Source of the DNA: Marinobacter sp. B9-2
GTDB taxonomy: Bacteria > Pseudomonadota > Gammaproteobacteria > Pseudomonadales > Oleiphilaceae
Assembly: GCA_003030785.1 (NCBI GenBank)
Contig: PYVH01000026.1
Location: 1 to 37,168 of the forward strand
DNA length: 37,168 nt
Reading direction: 5' to 3'
This document shows, in pieces, positions 1 to 9,628 of the stretch. The stretch's first letter is position 1. Each line of letters opens with the position of its first letter. The position numbers were made by a program, and so were the translations under genes. Below the pieces are notes generated by a model. That model made no database searches. It was not told the origin of the DNA and saw only the letters and a list, made by a program, of their open reading frames with translations.

Positions 1-55
1 AACCTGTCCCTGACATTGAGTGCTGAGACCTTGCAAACGGGGAGGAGACCATATA

Positions 56-83
56 CGGATTAGGCCCGAAGGGCCGTAATCCG
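56..83. repeat. GTCGGAT-type intergenic palindrome, copy 1
   Basis: An inverted repeat in the gap downstream of metF: CGGATTAGGCCC, a GAA loop, then GGGCCGTAATCCG. The same arms (GGAT...ATCC flanked by C/G) recur at 131-161 and at 8167-8194, so this belongs to a short dispersed family of extragenic palindromes. Positions 1-175 hold nothing else that I recognise. Confidence 0.7.
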
Positions 84-130
84 ACACAAAGCCATCCCAG
101 AATCATTGCAGGTTGCCAGGAGTACTGTAG

Positions 131-161
131 GTCGGATAGGCCCAACGGGCCGTAATCCGAC
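131..161. repeat. GTCGGAT-type intergenic palindrome, copy 2
   Basis: An inverted repeat with arms GTCGGAT and ATCCGAC around an inner GGCCC/GGGCC stem. It begins 15 bases past the metF stop in the metF reading direction, so it could act as a transcript-end hairpin, but no T-run follows on that strand. Confidence 0.7.
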
Positions 162-175
162 ACCAGCAAACTACA

Positions 176-1045
176 TCAGAAAGCAATCTTCTCCCTGTCA
201 CTGATGCCCAGGTTCTTCCAGATGCTGATACTGGGCTCCACCTGGTTCAGGGTATAGAAATGCAAGCCCGGCGCGCCGGCCTTCAACAGCTTCTCGCACA
301 TCTCGGTGACCACTTCCTCACCGAATTTGCGGATGGAATCGCTGTCGTCGCCGTAGGCTTCCAGCTGCTTGCGAATCCAGCGTGGGATTTCCGCGCCGCA
401 CATGTCCGAGAAACGAACCAGGTTGGAGAAATTGACGATGGGCATGATGCCCGGTACCACCGGAATGGTAACGCCCATTTTCTCCAGCCGGTCGATGAAG
501 TAGAAGTAGCTGTCCGCGTTGAAGAAGTACTGGGTTATGGCGCTGTTGGCACCAGCCTGAACCTTGCGTGCAAAGTTCTTCAGGTCTTCCTCGGCATTGC
601 GGGCCTGGGGATGAAACTCAGGGTACGCCGCCACTTCCAGGTTGAAGGTGTCGCCGCTGTGCTCGCGGATAAACTCCACCAGCTCGTTGGCGTAGCGCAG
701 CTCACCGGCGGCCCCCATGCCGGAGGGCATGTCGCCCCGCAGGGCGACAATCCGGTTGATTCCATGCTCCTTGTACAGGTCCAGCAGCTCGCCGATGTCC
801 TGGCGGGTTCCCCCGACGCAGGACAGGTGCGGAGCCGTGGAAACCCCCTGGCTGTGCAGGTTGAGCACGGTCTCAATGGTGCGGTCCCGGGTGGAACCAC
901 CGGCGCCGAAGGTGACGGAGAAAAAGTCCGGATTCACCTCGGCCAGCTGGTTGCGCACGTTCTGCAGCTTTTCCTTGCCCAGGTCGGTCTTGGGCGGGAA
1001 AAACTCAAAGCTGAAACGGCGCTTGAACTGTTTCTGGGATTGCAT
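176..1045 (-). CDS. metF: 5,10-methylenetetrahydrofolate reductase
   Basis: MetF is an FAD enzyme that reduces 5,10-methylene-THF to 5-methyl-THF, the methyl donor for methionine synthesis. The protein has 289 residues, normal for bacterial MetF. It opens with the family motif FSFEFFPPKTD and has conserved blocks SVTFGAGGSTRDRT, APHLSCVGGT and GINRIVALRGD, which line the folate and FAD pocket. Its start lies 12 bases after the ahcY stop on the same strand, so it is probably the last gene of a metK-ahcY-metF transcript. A palindromic repeat follows the stop. The identification is firm. Confidence 0.97.
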   Translation of the reverse strand: MQSQKQFKRRFSFEFFPPKTDLGKEKLQNVRNQLAEVNPDFFSVTFGAGGSTRDRTIETVLNLHSQGVSTAPHLSCVGGTRQDIGELLDLYKEHGINRIVALRGDMPSGMGAAGELRYANELVEFIREHSGDTFNLEVAAYPEFHPQARNAEEDLKNFARKVQAGANSAITQYFFNADSYFYFIDRLEKMGVTIPVVPGIMPIVNFSNLVRFSDMCGAEIPRWIRKQLEAYGDDSDSIRKFGEEVVTEMCEKLLKAGAPGLHFYTLNQVEPSISIWKNLGISDREKIAF

Positions 1046-1057
1046 CTGTTTACCCGA

Positions 1058-2452
1058 TCAGTACTTGTAGCTTTCCGGCTTGTACGGGCCTTCGACCGGT
1101 ACACCGATGTATTTGGCCTGCTCCGGGGTCATCCTGGTGATCACGCCACCAAAGCCTTCCACCATGGCCCGGGCCACTTCCTCGTCCAGGTGCTTCGGCA
1201 GAACCTGCACATAAACGCCTTTCTCCCGGGCATCTTCCGGCAGGTCGGCGAACTTGCGCTCGAACAGGTACATCTGGGCCAGAACCTGGTTGGCAAAGGA
1301 GCCATCCATGATCCGTGACGGGTGACCGGTGGCGTTGCCCAGATTCACCAGGCGGCCTTCGGAGAGCAGGATCAGATGGTCGTTGGTGGCCTTGTCGCGG
1401 TACACAACGTGAACCTGCGGCTTCACCTCGTCCCATTCCCAGTTCTTGCGCATATAGGCGGTATCGATCTCATTATCGAAATGGCCGATGTTGCATACCA
1501 CGGCACCGCTCTTGAGCGCCTTAAGCATGTGCGCGTCGCACACGTTCATGTTGCCGGTGGTGGTGACCAGCAGATCGGTGTTCTGCAGCAGGTCGCGGTT
1601 CACCGCAGCCTCGGTACCGGTGTTCACACCGTCAATGTACGGAGACACAACCTCGAAACCGTCCATGCAGGCCTGCATGGCACAGATCGGGTCTGCTTCG
1701 GTGATCTTCACGATCATGCCCTCCTGGCGCAGCGACGCGGCGGAGCCCTTGCCCACATCGCCGTAACCAATCACCAGTGCCTTTTTGCCGGCCATCAGAT
1801 GGTCGGTAGCGCGTTTGATGGCATCGTTCAGGCTGTGGCGACAACCGTATTTGTTGTCGTTCTTGGCCTTGGTGACCGCATCGTTCACATTGATGGCCGG
1901 AACCTTCAGCGTGCCCTCGCGCAGCATTTCCTGCAGGCGGTGCACACCGGTAGTGGTTTCTTCGGTCACGCCGTGGCAGTTCGCCAGCACTTCCGGATAC
2001 TTTTCATGGAGCAGAGCGGTCAGGTCACCGCCGTCGTCCAGAATCATGTTCGGTTCCCAGCCATCCACGTCGGCTCCGACGGTGCGCTCGAGGCACCAGT
2101 CGTACTCTTCATCGGTCTCGCCTTTCCAGGCAAACACGGGGATGCCCTGAGCCGCGATGGCGGCGGCGGCCTGATCCTGGGTGGAGAAGATGTTGCACGA
2201 AGACCAGCGCACGTTCGCACCCAGTTCTACCAGCGTCTCGATCAGTACGGCGGTCTGAATGGTCATGTGAATACAGCCCATTACATTGGCGCCTTTCAGG
2301 GGCTGCTCGGCTTTGTACTTATTGCGGAGCTTCATCAGGGCAGGCATCTCGCCTTCGGCGATGTTGATTTCCTTCCGGCCCCAGCCGGCCAGGGAGATAT
2401 CGCGGACCTTGTAGTCGTCAAAGCTGTTCAGTTTTTCTGCGGGAGTGCTCAT
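1058..2452 (-). CDS. ahcY: S-adenosylhomocysteine hydrolase
   Basis: This NAD-dependent enzyme splits S-adenosylhomocysteine into adenosine and homocysteine, removing the inhibitory product of SAM-dependent methylation. The 464-residue protein begins with the family block [17 protein letters not shown], carries the NAD-binding loop [10 protein letters not shown] near residue 229, and ends in KPESYKY, as the family does (lysine and tyrosine at the C-terminus contribute to the NAD site). A good Shine-Dalgarno (CAGGAGAACACC before ATG) supports the start. It sits between metK and metF on the same strand, so the genes recycle SAM to methionine in order. Regulation by the ArsR-type gene upstream is likely. 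Confidence 0.98.
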   Translation of the reverse strand: MSTPAEKLNSFDDYKVRDISLAGWGRKEINIAEGEMPALMKLRNKYKAEQPLKGANVMGCIHMTIQTAVLIETLVELGANVRWSSCNIFSTQDQAAAAIAAQGIPVFAWKGETDEEYDWCLERTVGADVDGWEPNMILDDGGDLTALLHEKYPEVLANCHGVTEETTTGVHRLQEMLREGTLKVPAINVNDAVTKAKNDNKYGCRHSLNDAIKRATDHLMAGKKALVIGYGDVGKGSAASLRQEGMIVKITEADPICAMQACMDGFEVVSPYIDGVNTGTEAAVNRDLLQNTDLLVTTTGNMNVCDAHMLKALKSGAVVCNIGHFDNEIDTAYMRKNWEWDEVKPQVHVVYRDKATNDHLILLSEGRLVNLGNATGHPSRIMDGSFANQVLAQMYLFERKFADLPEDAREKGVYVQVLPKHLDEEVARAMVEGFGGVITRMTPEQAKYIGVPVEGPYKPESYKY

Positions 2453-2480
2453 GGTGTTCTCCTGTCAGTCAGTTTGGCTT

Positions 2481-2506
2481 GGGCGTATGCCAGATGACAT
2501 ACGCCC
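2481..2506 (-). other. Hairpin between metK and ahcY
   Basis: In the 63-bp metK-ahcY gap, GGGCGTATG and CATACGCCC form a 9-bp stem with an 8-base loop. No T-run follows on the minus strand, so it is more likely an RNA-processing or stability hairpin inside the operon than a terminator. It does not resemble the conserved core of the SAH riboswitch that precedes ahcY in some bacteria. Confidence 0.5.
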
Positions 2507-2515
2507 CAAATCGGT

Positions 2516-3706
2516 TTAGATACCAGCAGCATCCTTGAGGGCGGCCGCGCGATCGATTTTCTCCCACGGGAACGCCGTGAAGGTCTTGCCACCGACGGTC
2601 ATCTCATAGGGCTCGCGACCGAAGTGGCCGTAAGCTGCCGTCTGTTGATACATCGGGTGCAGCAGATCGAGCATGTTGGTGATCGCGTACGGGCGCAGAT
2701 CGAAGTTCTGGCGGACCAGTTCAATGATCTTGTCATCGCTGATCTTGCCGGTACCGAAGGTGTTCAGGGAGATAGAGGTCGGCTGCGCCACGCCGATGGC
2801 GTAGGAAACCTGGATCTCGCACTTGTCGGCCAGCCCGGCGGCGACGATGTTCTTGGCCACATAACGGCCGGCGTAGGCGGCGGAGCGGTCGACCTTGGAC
2901 GGATCCTTGCCGGAGAACGCGCCACCACCATGGCGGGCCATGCCGCCGTAGGTGTCTACGATGATTTTACGGCCGGTCAGGCCGCAGTCACCAACGGGAC
3001 CACCGATCACGAACTTGCCGGTCGGGTTGATGTGGAACTGGGTGTCCTTGTGCAGCAATTCAGCTGGCAGCGCGTGCTTGACGATCAGCTCCATCACCGC
3101 TTCTTTCAGGTCTTCCTGGGTCACGTCTTCATCGTGCTGGGTGGACAGAACCACCGCGTCGATACCGGCAACCCGGCCGTTTTCGTAGCGGCAGGTAACC
3201 TGGCTCTTGGCGTCCGGGCGCAGCCACGGCAGCAGGCCGCTCTTGCGGGCCTCGGCCTGGCGCTGTACCAGACGGTGGGAGAAGGTGATCGGCGCCGGCA
3301 TCAGTACGTCGGTTTCGTTGCTGGCGTAGCCGAACATCAGGCCCTGGTCGCCGGCACCCTGGTCTTCCGGCTTCTGGCGGTCAACGCCCTGGGCAATATC
3401 GACGGACTGCTTGCCGATAATATTGATGATCCCGCAGGTATCGCCGTCATAGCCCACTTTCGAGGAGGTGTAGCCGATGTCTTTGATCACACCGCGCACC
3501 AGGTCTTCCAGGTCCACCCAGGCGCTGGTGGTAATTTCACCACCCACGATAGCCACACCGGTTTTTACCATGGTTTCACAGGCAACCCGTGCGTGAGGGT
3601 CTTCGGCCAGTATGGCGTCCAGCACGGCATCAGAGATCTGGTCTGCCAGTTTGTCCGGGTGGCCTTCAGAGACCGATTCGGAAGTGAAGATGTTGTAGTC
3701 AGCCAT
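2516..3706 (-). CDS. metK: S-adenosylmethionine synthetase
   Basis: MetK makes S-adenosylmethionine from methionine and ATP in the cytoplasm. The protein has 396 residues, close to the usual 384-400. The ATP/methionine loop [17 protein letters not shown] is near residue 14, followed by [12 protein letters not shown] and the phosphate-binding [26 protein letters not shown]-type Shine-Dalgarno (AGAGGAGCATGCGTT) precedes the ATG. The upstream leader of about 150 bases holds a palindromic operator candidate (3822-3841) and a hairpin (3798-3819), both shared with the regulator gene on its other side. Very firm. Confidence 0.98.
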   Translation of the reverse strand: MADYNIFTSESVSEGHPDKLADQISDAVLDAILAEDPHARVACETMVKTGVAIVGGEITTSAWVDLEDLVRGVIKDIGYTSSKVGYDGDTCGIINIIGKQSVDIAQGVDRQKPEDQGAGDQGLMFGYASNETDVLMPAPITFSHRLVQRQAEARKSGLLPWLRPDAKSQVTCRYENGRVAGIDAVVLSTQHDEDVTQEDLKEAVMELIVKHALPAELLHKDTQFHINPTGKFVIGGPVGDCGLTGRKIIVDTYGGMARHGGGAFSGKDPSKVDRSAAYAGRYVAKNIVAAGLADKCEIQVSYAIGVAQPTSISLNTFGTGKISDDKIIELVRQNFDLRPYAITNMLDLLHPMYQQTAAYGHFGREPYEMTVGGKTFTAFPWEKIDRAAALKDAAGI

Positions 3707-3797
3707 AACGCATGCTCCTCTGTGAGCGATTCAAATTCAGGCCGGTAAGCGACTTTCTTAAAGCGCTTTCCGGTATCCGGTTTGGTGGTCTGTGCAA

Positions 3798-3819
3798 GGA
3801 TACGTAAAACTACGTATCC
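3798..3819 (-). other. Hairpin in the metK leader
   Basis: GGATACGTA and TACGTATCC form a perfect 9-bp stem with a 4-base loop. It lies 3 bases from the operator candidate at 3822-3841, on the metK side. No T-run follows on the minus strand, so termination after the regulator gene is doubtful. It may be a second regulator site or a leader hairpin. Confidence 0.45.
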
Positions 3820-3821
3820 GT

Positions 3822-3841
3822 ATATCAAAATTTGTTGATAT
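3822..3841. promoter_or_regulatory. Putative SahR operator upstream of metK
   Basis: A 20-bp palindrome, ATATCAA-AATTTG-TTGATAT. It has the same 7-bp arms and the same 6-bp centre length as the site at 4900-4919 in front of the regulator gene. Repetition of identical arms at both promoters of one locus is direct evidence for a shared DNA-binding protein; assigning it to the adjacent ArsR-type regulator is inference. Confidence 0.75.
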
Positions 3842-3855
3842 TGCGATTCAGGTCG

Positions 3856-4857
3856 TCAAATCTGGCCGCTGTGTTTCCAGAATTCGCGCACCTGGATCTG
3901 AAAACCGTTCCGTAAGCCGATAAACAGCTGTTCTCCGGCAACCAGGCCAGCGTCCGCTGCCCAGGTGGTGAGCTCTTCCGGTTCAAAGCCCAGCCAGAGA
4001 TCACCGCAGTTTGCTTTTGCCCAGTCCTGGTCGTGACTGCACAGATCGCTGATTACGAAGCAGCCGCCGTTATTCATCAGCGCCGCGGCATCCAGGAAGA
4101 TGTCAGCAGGGCTGGGTACGTGATGCAGGACCATATTGGCAACCACCAGGTCGAACGCGTCGCCCCGGGCCAGCAGGGTGTCGGTAACACCCTCTATCAG
4201 GTCAATATTGTTCAGCCGTTCGTCAATACAGGTGCGGGTTGCCTTGGCCAGCATGTCCCGGCTGTTGTCGAGGGCCACCACGTGCCCGCAAAGCTCGGCC
4301 AGAACCCGCAGGAAAGCGCCTTCGCCTGGGCCGATTTCCAGGGCCGCCTGCCACTGGTGTTTGCGGGACCGCTTGCGAATCATTTCCGCCACCGGCTCTG
4401 CATAGAGATCAAAGGCAGCGATCAGTTCCTGCTGCTCCCGGAACTGCTCTGCATGCCGGGCAAAGAAGGCCTGGGACTGATCTGCGCGCTGGTTACGGAT
4501 GGCTTCAATCCGTTCCTGCAGGTGCGGCGTCAGTGGCACCCGGTCTACCGCTTCGAATATCTGGCGTATTGTCTGGTCAGTCGGCTTGTCGCTGTCCAGG
4601 TGCAGCGGGCGGCGATAGAAAATCGCGTTGCCCTCCCGCTGGGGCTCCAGCAGGCCGGCCTTGTTCATCACTTTCAGGTGGTGGCTCATGCCTGACTGGC
4701 GCATTTCAAACAGCTGGCTGAGCTCCAGAACCCCGAACGTATCCCTTCTCAACACACGCAAAATCTCCAGGCGCAAGGGATCCCCGCTTGCTTTGAAGAT
4801 CGGGGCCAGTGCGTCCACGGAGGACAGGTTGTCGGCGTGTGCGTTCATGGATGTCAT
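3856..4857 (-). CDS. ArsR-family regulator with C-terminal methyltransferase domain (SahR-like)
   Basis: Residues 1 to about 90 form an ArsR winged helix (FKASGDPLRLEILRVLRR, then the recognition region MRQSGMSHHLKVMNKAGLL). From about residue 150 there is a SAM-methyltransferase fold, with motif I ALEIGPGEGAFLRVLAE and the later block DLVVANMVLHHV. This fusion is the layout of SahR, a repressor of SAM-cycle genes that senses S-adenosylhomocysteine in several proteobacteria, and it lies directly upstream of metK-ahcY-metF. The frame is open to a TTG at 4890, but ATG at 4857 (or 4848) fits the conserved N-terminus better; no clear Shine-Dalgarno precedes either, so the start is uncertain. From 4857 it has 333 residues. 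Confidence 0.85.
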   Translation of the reverse strand: MTSMNAHADNLSSVDALAPIFKASGDPLRLEILRVLRRDTFGVLELSQLFEMRQSGMSHHLKVMNKAGLLEPQREGNAIFYRRPLHLDSDKPTDQTIRQIFEAVDRVPLTPHLQERIEAIRNQRADQSQAFFARHAEQFREQQELIAAFDLYAEPVAEMIRKRSRKHQWQAALEIGPGEGAFLRVLAELCGHVVALDNSRDMLAKATRTCIDERLNNIDLIEGVTDTLLARGDAFDLVVANMVLHHVPSPADIFLDAAALMNNGGCFVISDLCSHDQDWAKANCGDLWLGFEPEELTTWAADAGLVAGEQLFIGLRNGFQIQVREFWKHSGQI

Positions 4858-4899
4858 GGGAACGAAGTGTAGGGCGCTTCGGGTGGTCAATCAATAGGC

Positions 4900-4919
4900 A
4901 TATCAAAAAATTTTGATAT
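4900..4919. promoter_or_regulatory. Putative SahR operator in the regulator-tkt gap
   Basis: A 20-bp palindrome, ATATCAA-AAAATT-TTGATAT, 42 bp upstream of the chosen regulator start. It matches the arms and spacing of the site before metK, suggesting autoregulation. The remaining 4920-5093 gap leads into tkt; I see no convincing terminator or other element there. Confidence 0.75.
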
Positions 4920-5093
4920 AGATTTATCGTTCTTTGAAATCAGGCCCTTTCGGAAATCCGCAGGCAAACAATCGTGAAACAGGCACATGCCGATTTGCCC
5001 CGGCACACACTAATCGGCGAAAATACGCGCCTCATTTTGATCGCCCTTTAATCACTACGAATTCTTTTCCTGCAAAACACTGGAGAAACGTCA

Positions 5094-7094
5094 ATGCCGT
5101 CTCGTAAAGATCTCGCCAACGCCATTCGCGCGCTGAGCATGGATGCGGTTCAGAAAGCCAAATCCGGCCACCCGGGTGCGCCCATGGGTATGGCGGATAT
5201 CGCCGAGGTTCTGTGGAACGATTACCTGAGCCACAACCCGGCCAACCCTCAGTGGGCCAACCGGGACCGCTTCGTGCTGTCCAACGGTCATGGCTCCATG
5301 CTGCAGTATTCCCTGCTGCACCTGAGCGGTTACGACGTTTCCATCGACGACATCAAGAATTTCCGCCAGTTGCATTCCAAGACCCCGGGCCATCCTGAAT
5401 ATGGCTACACCCCGGGCATTGAAACCACCACGGGCCCCCTGGGTCAGGGCATTGCCAATGCCGTTGGTTTCGCCATTGCCGAGAAGTCCCTGGCGGCGCA
5501 GTTCAATCGTCCGGGCCACGAGATCGTTGACCATTACACCTACGCGTTTCTGGGCGATGGCTGCCTGATGGAAGGCATCTCCCACGAAGTGGCGTCCCTT
5601 GCCGGTACTCTGGGTCTGGGCAAGCTGGTCATGTTCTATGACGACAACGGCATTTCCATTGACGGTGAAGTGGACGGCTGGTTTACCGACAACACCCCGC
5701 AGCGTTTCGAGGCCTACGGCTGGCAGGTGATTCCGGCTGTTGACGGCCACGATTCCGATGCTGTCCGCGCCGCCATCGAAGCCGCCCGAGCCAACGCCGA
5801 TCAACCCACTCTGATCTGCTGCAAGACCATCATCGGCTTCGGTTCCCCGAACAAGCAGGGCAAGGAAAGCTGCCACGGTGCTCCCCTGGGTGACGACGAA
5901 ATCACCCTGACCCGCGAGCAGTTGGGCTGGCAGCATGGCCCGTTCGAAATCCCGGCCGACATTGCCAGTGCCTGGAATGCCCGTGAAAAAGGTGCTGCTG
6001 CCCAGTCCGAGTGGGAGCAGAAGTTTGCCGCCTACGAAAAGGCGGAGCCGGAACTGGCGGCTGAGTTCAAGCGCCGTATGGCTGGCGACCTGCCTGCAGA
6101 CTTTGCCGAGAAGGCCCAGGCTTACATCCAGGAGTGCCAGGACAAGGCCGAGACTGTGGCTTCCCGCAAGGCGTCCCAGAACACTCTGAACGCCTACGGC
6201 CCGCTTCTGCCGGAACTGATGGGCGGCTCTGCTGACCTCGCCGGTTCCAACCTGACTATCTGGTCCGACACCAAGGGTCTGACCAAGGAAGATGCCAGCG
6301 GTAACTACATCTACTACGGTGTTCGTGAATTCGGCATGGCCGCCATCATGAACGGCATCGCTCTGCACGGCGGTTTCGTACCCTACGGCGCGACCTTCCT
6401 GATCTTCATGGAATACTGCCGCAATGCCGTGCGCATGGCCGCACTGATGAAGCAGCGCTCCATCTTCGTGTTCACCCACGATTCCATCGGCCTGGGCGAA
6501 GACGGCCCGACACACCAGCCGATTGAGCAGATGGCCAGCCTGCGCACCACGCCCAACATGAGCATGTGGCGTCCGTCCGATACCGTTGAATCCGCGGTGG
6601 CCTGGAAAGCAGCCCTCGAGCGCACCGATGGCCCGACAGCCATGGTGTTCTCCCGTCAGGGCCTGCCGGCCCAGCCCCGCGATGCCCAGCAGCTCGCGGA
6701 TGTGGCCAAGGGCGCTTACATCCTGTCGGACAGCGAGGGCACACCGGACCTGATCCTGATTGCCACCGGCTCCGAAGTGGCCCTGGCCCAGGAAGCTGCC
6801 GGTACGCTGCGTGAGCAGGGCAAAAAAGTCCGGGTGGTTTCCATGCCGTCCACCGATGTGTTCGATGCCCAGAGCGCCGAGTACAAGCAGCAGGTTCTGC
6901 CGCTGGACGTGACCAACCGCATCGCCATCGAAGCCGGCATTGCCGACTACTGGTACAAGTACGTTGGCCTGGACGGTCGCATCATCGGCATGACCACCTT
7001 TGGTGAGTCCGCGCCTGCTGGCGAACTGTTCAAGGAATTCGGCTTCACCGTCGACAACGTTCTGGAAGTGGCCGCCGAGCTTCTGGACGCCTGA
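5094..7094 (+). CDS. tkt: Transketolase
   Basis: Transketolase is a thiamine-diphosphate enzyme that moves two-carbon units between sugar phosphates in the non-oxidative pentose phosphate pathway. The 666-residue length is typical. The N-terminal block [14 protein letters not shown], the ThDP motif beginning [12 protein letters not shown] (G154) and ending near DDNGISIDG, and the C-terminal block [20 protein letters not shown] are all present. The start has a GGAGAAACGTCA leader. Its stop codon overlaps the start of epd by one base (TGATG), so the two are translationally coupled. Erythrose 4-phosphate, the Epd substrate, is a transketolase metabolite, which fits the pairing. Confidence 0.98.
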   Translation: MPSRKDLANAIRALSMDAVQKAKSGHPGAPMGMADIAEVLWNDYLSHNPANPQWANRDRFVLSNGHGSMLQYSLLHLSGYDVSIDDIKNFRQLHSKTPGHPEYGYTPGIETTTGPLGQGIANAVGFAIAEKSLAAQFNRPGHEIVDHYTYAFLGDGCLMEGISHEVASLAGTLGLGKLVMFYDDNGISIDGEVDGWFTDNTPQRFEAYGWQVIPAVDGHDSDAVRAAIEAARANADQPTLICCKTIIGFGSPNKQGKESCHGAPLGDDEITLTREQLGWQHGPFEIPADIASAWNAREKGAAAQSEWEQKFAAYEKAEPELAAEFKRRMAGDLPADFAEKAQAYIQECQDKAETVASRKASQNTLNAYGPLLPELMGGSADLAGSNLTIWSDTKGLTKEDASGNYIYYGVREFGMAAIMNGIALHGGFVPYGATFLIFMEYCRNAVRMAALMKQRSIFVFTHDSIGLGEDGPTHQPIEQMASLRTTPNMSMWRPSDTVESAVAWKAALERTDGPTAMVFSRQGLPAQPRDAQQLADVAKGAYILSDSEGTPDLILIATGSEVALAQEAAGTLREQGKKVRVVSMPSTDVFDAQSAEYKQQVLPLDVTNRIAIEAGIADYWYKYVGLDGRIIGMTTFGESAPAGELFKEFGFTVDNVLEVAAELLDA

Positions 7095-8128
7095 TGACAG
7101 ACTCTGCGCCTTTTCGTATCGCCATCAACAGGTACGGCCGAATCGGCCAGTGCGTGTTGCGCGCGCTTTATGAAAACGGCTTCCGCGACCACCTGCAGGT
7201 GGTCGCCATTAATGAGCTGTCGGATATCGACACCATTGCTCACCTGACCCGATATGATTCCACCCATGGCCGTTTCCAGGGTGATATTTCGGTATCGGGC
7301 CAGGATCTCATGGTCAATGGCGATGCCATCCGTGTGTTGAGTCATGCTGACCCGGCAGAACTGCCCTGGCGACTGCTGGATGTCGATCTGGTGCTGGAGT
7401 GCTCCGGCGCCTTCTCTGATCGTGCCACGGCCCAGAAACACATCGATTCCGGCGCCAAACAGCTGCTGTTCTCGCAGCCGGCCGAGTCGGACGTCGATCG
7501 CACCGTGGTCTATGGTGTTAACCACGCCGATCTAACGGCTGATGATGTGATCGTTGCCGCTGCTTCCTGCACCACCAACTGTCTGGTGCCGGTGATCAAG
7601 GTGCTGGACGAAGCGCTGGGTGTTGAACAGGGCAGTACCACCACGATTCACGCAGCCATGAACGACCAGCCGGTCATCGACGCCTACCACCATCAGGACC
7701 TGCGCCGAACCCGCAGCGCCCTGCACAACATCGTTCCGGTGGAAACCGGTCTCGCCAAGGGTATCGAGCGGCTGCTGCCCCATATGGAAGGTCGATTCAG
7801 CTCGGTGGCCATGCGGGTGCCGACCATGAACGTTTCCGCCATCGACATGGTGGTGAACGTGGCCAAAGCCACCGACGTGGCAGCGGTGAACAACCTGTTA
7901 AAAGAGGCCGCCAACGGCCCGTTGAAGAGCATACTCGGCTATACCGACGAACTGCTGGCCAGCTCCGATTTTAACCACGACGCCCACTCCGGCGTTGTCG
8001 ACGGCGGACAGACCCGGGTCAGCGGCGGCACCATGGTGAAAGTGCTGTGCTGGTTCGATAATGAGTGGGGGTTCGCGAACCGGATGCTCGATGTCAGCCG
8101 TAGTTGGCTGACGAAACAAAAAACCTGA
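7094..8128 (+). CDS. epd: Erythrose-4-phosphate dehydrogenase (GAPDH family)
   Basis: Epd oxidises erythrose 4-phosphate to 4-phosphoerythronate for pyridoxal-phosphate synthesis. It has 344 residues, with the catalytic block ASCTTNC (Cys159), a downstream [14 protein letters not shown] segment characteristic of Epd rather than glycolytic GAPDH, and [13 protein letters not shown]-like C-terminus (here [13 protein letters not shown]). The tkt-epd-pgk-fba order also points to Epd. One oddity: in the Rossmann motif normally reading NGxGRIGR, this protein has NRYGRIGQ, so the first glycine is Arg13 (codon AGG at 7130-7132). A glycolytic or gluconeogenic GAPDH role cannot be excluded. Confidence 0.93.
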   Translation: MTDSAPFRIAINRYGRIGQCVLRALYENGFRDHLQVVAINELSDIDTIAHLTRYDSTHGRFQGDISVSGQDLMVNGDAIRVLSHADPAELPWRLLDVDLVLECSGAFSDRATAQKHIDSGAKQLLFSQPAESDVDRTVVYGVNHADLTADDVIVAAASCTTNCLVPVIKVLDEALGVEQGSTTTIHAAMNDQPVIDAYHHQDLRRTRSALHNIVPVETGLAKGIERLLPHMEGRFSSVAMRVPTMNVSAIDMVVNVAKATDVAAVNNLLKEAANGPLKSILGYTDELLASSDFNHDAHSGVVDGGQTRVSGGTMVKVLCWFDNEWGFANRMLDVSRSWLTKQKT

Positions 8129-8130
8129 TT

Positions 8131-8194
8131 GTCGGTTATCGCTGCGCTCGAACCGACCTACCGTAGGTCGGATTGAACGTAGTGAAAATCCGAC
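8131..8194. repeat. Two GTCGG-type palindromes in the epd-pgk gap
   Basis: Two adjacent hairpins fill most of this gap. At 8131-8157, GTCGGTT and AACCGAC flank an 11-13 base loop; at 8167-8194, GTCGGATT and AATCCGAC flank a loop. Both resemble the repeats at 56-83 and 131-161. The first begins 2 bases after the epd stop, so the pair may attenuate or stabilise the transcript. Confidence 0.65.
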
Positions 8195-8243
8195 AGCCAG
8201 ACCAGATTTCAAGTGTGCAAGATCTGATCAAGGGAAGAACGTT

Positions 8244-9404
8244 ATGGCCATCAAGAAAATGACCGACCTTAACCTCGCTGGCAAGCGAGTGCTGATCCGC
8301 GAAGACCTGAACGTGCCGGTCAAGGACGGCAAAGTCTCCAGCGACGCCCGCATCCGCGCCTCACTGCCCACCATCAAGGCTGCTAAAGACGCCGGCGCCA
8401 AAGTCATGCTGATGTCCCACCTGGGCCGCCCGGAAGAAGGCGTGTACGACGAAGCCTCCTCCATGAAGCCTGTCGCCGACCACCTGACCAAAGTGCTGGG
8501 CCAGGAAGTTCGCCTGATCAAGGATTACCTGGACGGCGTTGAAGTGGCCGATGGCGAAGTTGTCCTGTTCGAGAACGTCCGCTTCAACAAAGGCGAAAAG
8601 AAAGACAACGAAGACCTCGCGAAGAAGTACGCGGCATTGTGCGACGTCTACGTAATGGACGCCTTCGGCACCGCCCACCGCGCCCAGGCCTCCACCCACG
8701 GCGTAGCCAAATTCGCTCCCGAAGCCTGCGCCGGCCCTCTGCTGGCGGCCGAACTCGAAGCCCTGGGCAAAGCCCTGGATAACCCGGCCAAGCCCGTGGT
8801 GGCCATTGTTGGTGGCTCCAAAGTCTCCACCAAACTGGACGTGCTCAACGCCCTCGAGAAGGTTTGCGACTCCATCATCGTGGGCGGCGGCATCGCCAAC
8901 ACCTTCCTGGCGGCTGCTGGTCACCCGGTTGGCAAATCCCTGTGCGAACACGACCTGATCGACACCGCCAAAGAAATCGCCAGCCGCGTTGAAATCCCGC
9001 TGCCGGTAGATGTGGTTGTTGCCAGCGAGTTCGCCGAAACAGCGACCGCCACAACCAAGAACATCGCCGACGTCAGCGACGACGACATGATCCTCGACGT
9101 AGGCCCGGAAACCGCCGGCAAGTTCGCCGACGTACTGAAGAGCGCCAAAACCATCCTCTGGAATGGCCCGGTAGGCGTTTTCGAATTCGACCAGTTCGGC
9201 AACGGCACCAAAGCTCTGGCCGAAGCCATCGCCGAAAGCGACGCCTTCTCCCTCGCCGGCGGTGGTGACACCGTCGCCGCCGTTGACAAGTACGGCGTTG
9301 CTGACAAAATCTCGTATATCTCCACCGGTGGTGGCGCGTTCCTGGAATTCGTAGAAGGTAAGACGCTCCCGGCAGTAGCCGTGCTGGAAGAGCGCGGAGA
9401 GTAA
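8244..9404 (+). CDS. pgk: Phosphoglycerate kinase
   Basis: Pgk interconverts 1,3-bisphosphoglycerate plus ADP and 3-phosphoglycerate plus ATP. The 386-residue protein matches the usual length of 387. It has the substrate-binding N-terminal block [26 protein letters not shown], the hinge region [23 protein letters not shown], and the nucleotide-binding C-terminal block [26 protein letters not shown] leader precedes ATG. It follows epd at a distance of 115 bases, with repeats between, and is followed by a 27-bp inverted repeat before fba. Confidence 0.98.
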   Translation: MAIKKMTDLNLAGKRVLIREDLNVPVKDGKVSSDARIRASLPTIKAAKDAGAKVMLMSHLGRPEEGVYDEASSMKPVADHLTKVLGQEVRLIKDYLDGVEVADGEVVLFENVRFNKGEKKDNEDLAKKYAALCDVYVMDAFGTAHRAQASTHGVAKFAPEACAGPLLAAELEALGKALDNPAKPVVAIVGGSKVSTKLDVLNALEKVCDSIIVGGGIANTFLAAAGHPVGKSLCEHDLIDTAKEIASRVEIPLPVDVVVASEFAETATATTKNIADVSDDDMILDVGPETAGKFADVLKSAKTILWNGPVGVFEFDQFGNGTKALAEAIAESDAFSLAGGGDTVAAVDKYGVADKISYISTGGGAFLEFVEGKTLPAVAVLEERGE

Positions 9405-9414
9405 AGAAACAGAC

Positions 9415-9452
9415 GCGATTCTGATCGGGTCCAACAACAAGACCAGAATCGC
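9415..9452 (+). other. Hairpin downstream of pgk
   Basis: GCGATTCT and AGAATCGC form an outer stem, with GGTC/GACC inside it and an intervening bulge. It starts 11 bases after the pgk stop and ends 2 bases before the large palindrome at 9455-9560. No T-run follows, so it is not a classic terminator; it may be part of the same element. Confidence 0.5.
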
Positions 9453-9454
9453 AA

Positions 9455-9560
9455 GGCAGGTGGGGGAACCCTTCCCGGGACTGTCTGCAGCAAGGATGCT
9501 GCAGTCAAGCGTACAGGGACGTATTAACAGCGTGTCCCGGGAAGGGTTCCCCCACCTGCC
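9455..9560. repeat. Large variable-arm palindrome, copy A (pgk-fba gap)
   Basis: A perfect 27-bp inverted repeat (9455-9481 against 9534-9560) encloses a 52-base centre. The centre holds a second hairpin, CTGCAGC-AAGGAT-GCTGCAG (9485-9504), then TACAGGGACGTATT (9512-9525). The same centre layout with an identical TACAGGGACGTATT stands in the next intergenic gap (10800-10894), but there the outer arms have a completely different sequence. It is therefore a dispersed element with a conserved core and locus-specific arms. Confidence 0.8.
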
Positions 9561-9628
9561 GCAGCAGACTCCCAAGCAAGAAGCGAACAGAATTTAAACA
9601 TCCAAAGTCCAAATGAAGGAGACGACCC

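Noticed and set aside
260-1318. A 352-codon plus-strand frame across metF and ahcY
   Set aside because: It is antisense to two certain genes in GC-rich DNA, has no family motif and no ribosome site.
2453-2515. Possible SAH riboswitch before ahcY
   Set aside because: Only a simple hairpin is present; the conserved core of the riboswitch is not found, and a protein operator explains the regulation.
5091-6515. A 474-codon minus-strand frame inside tkt
   Set aside because: It is the complement of transketolase codons; its composition (Gly, Val, His, Gln) is that of an antisense shadow.
8361-9575. A 404-codon minus-strand frame covering pgk and palindrome A
   Set aside because: Antisense shadow of pgk, no motif.
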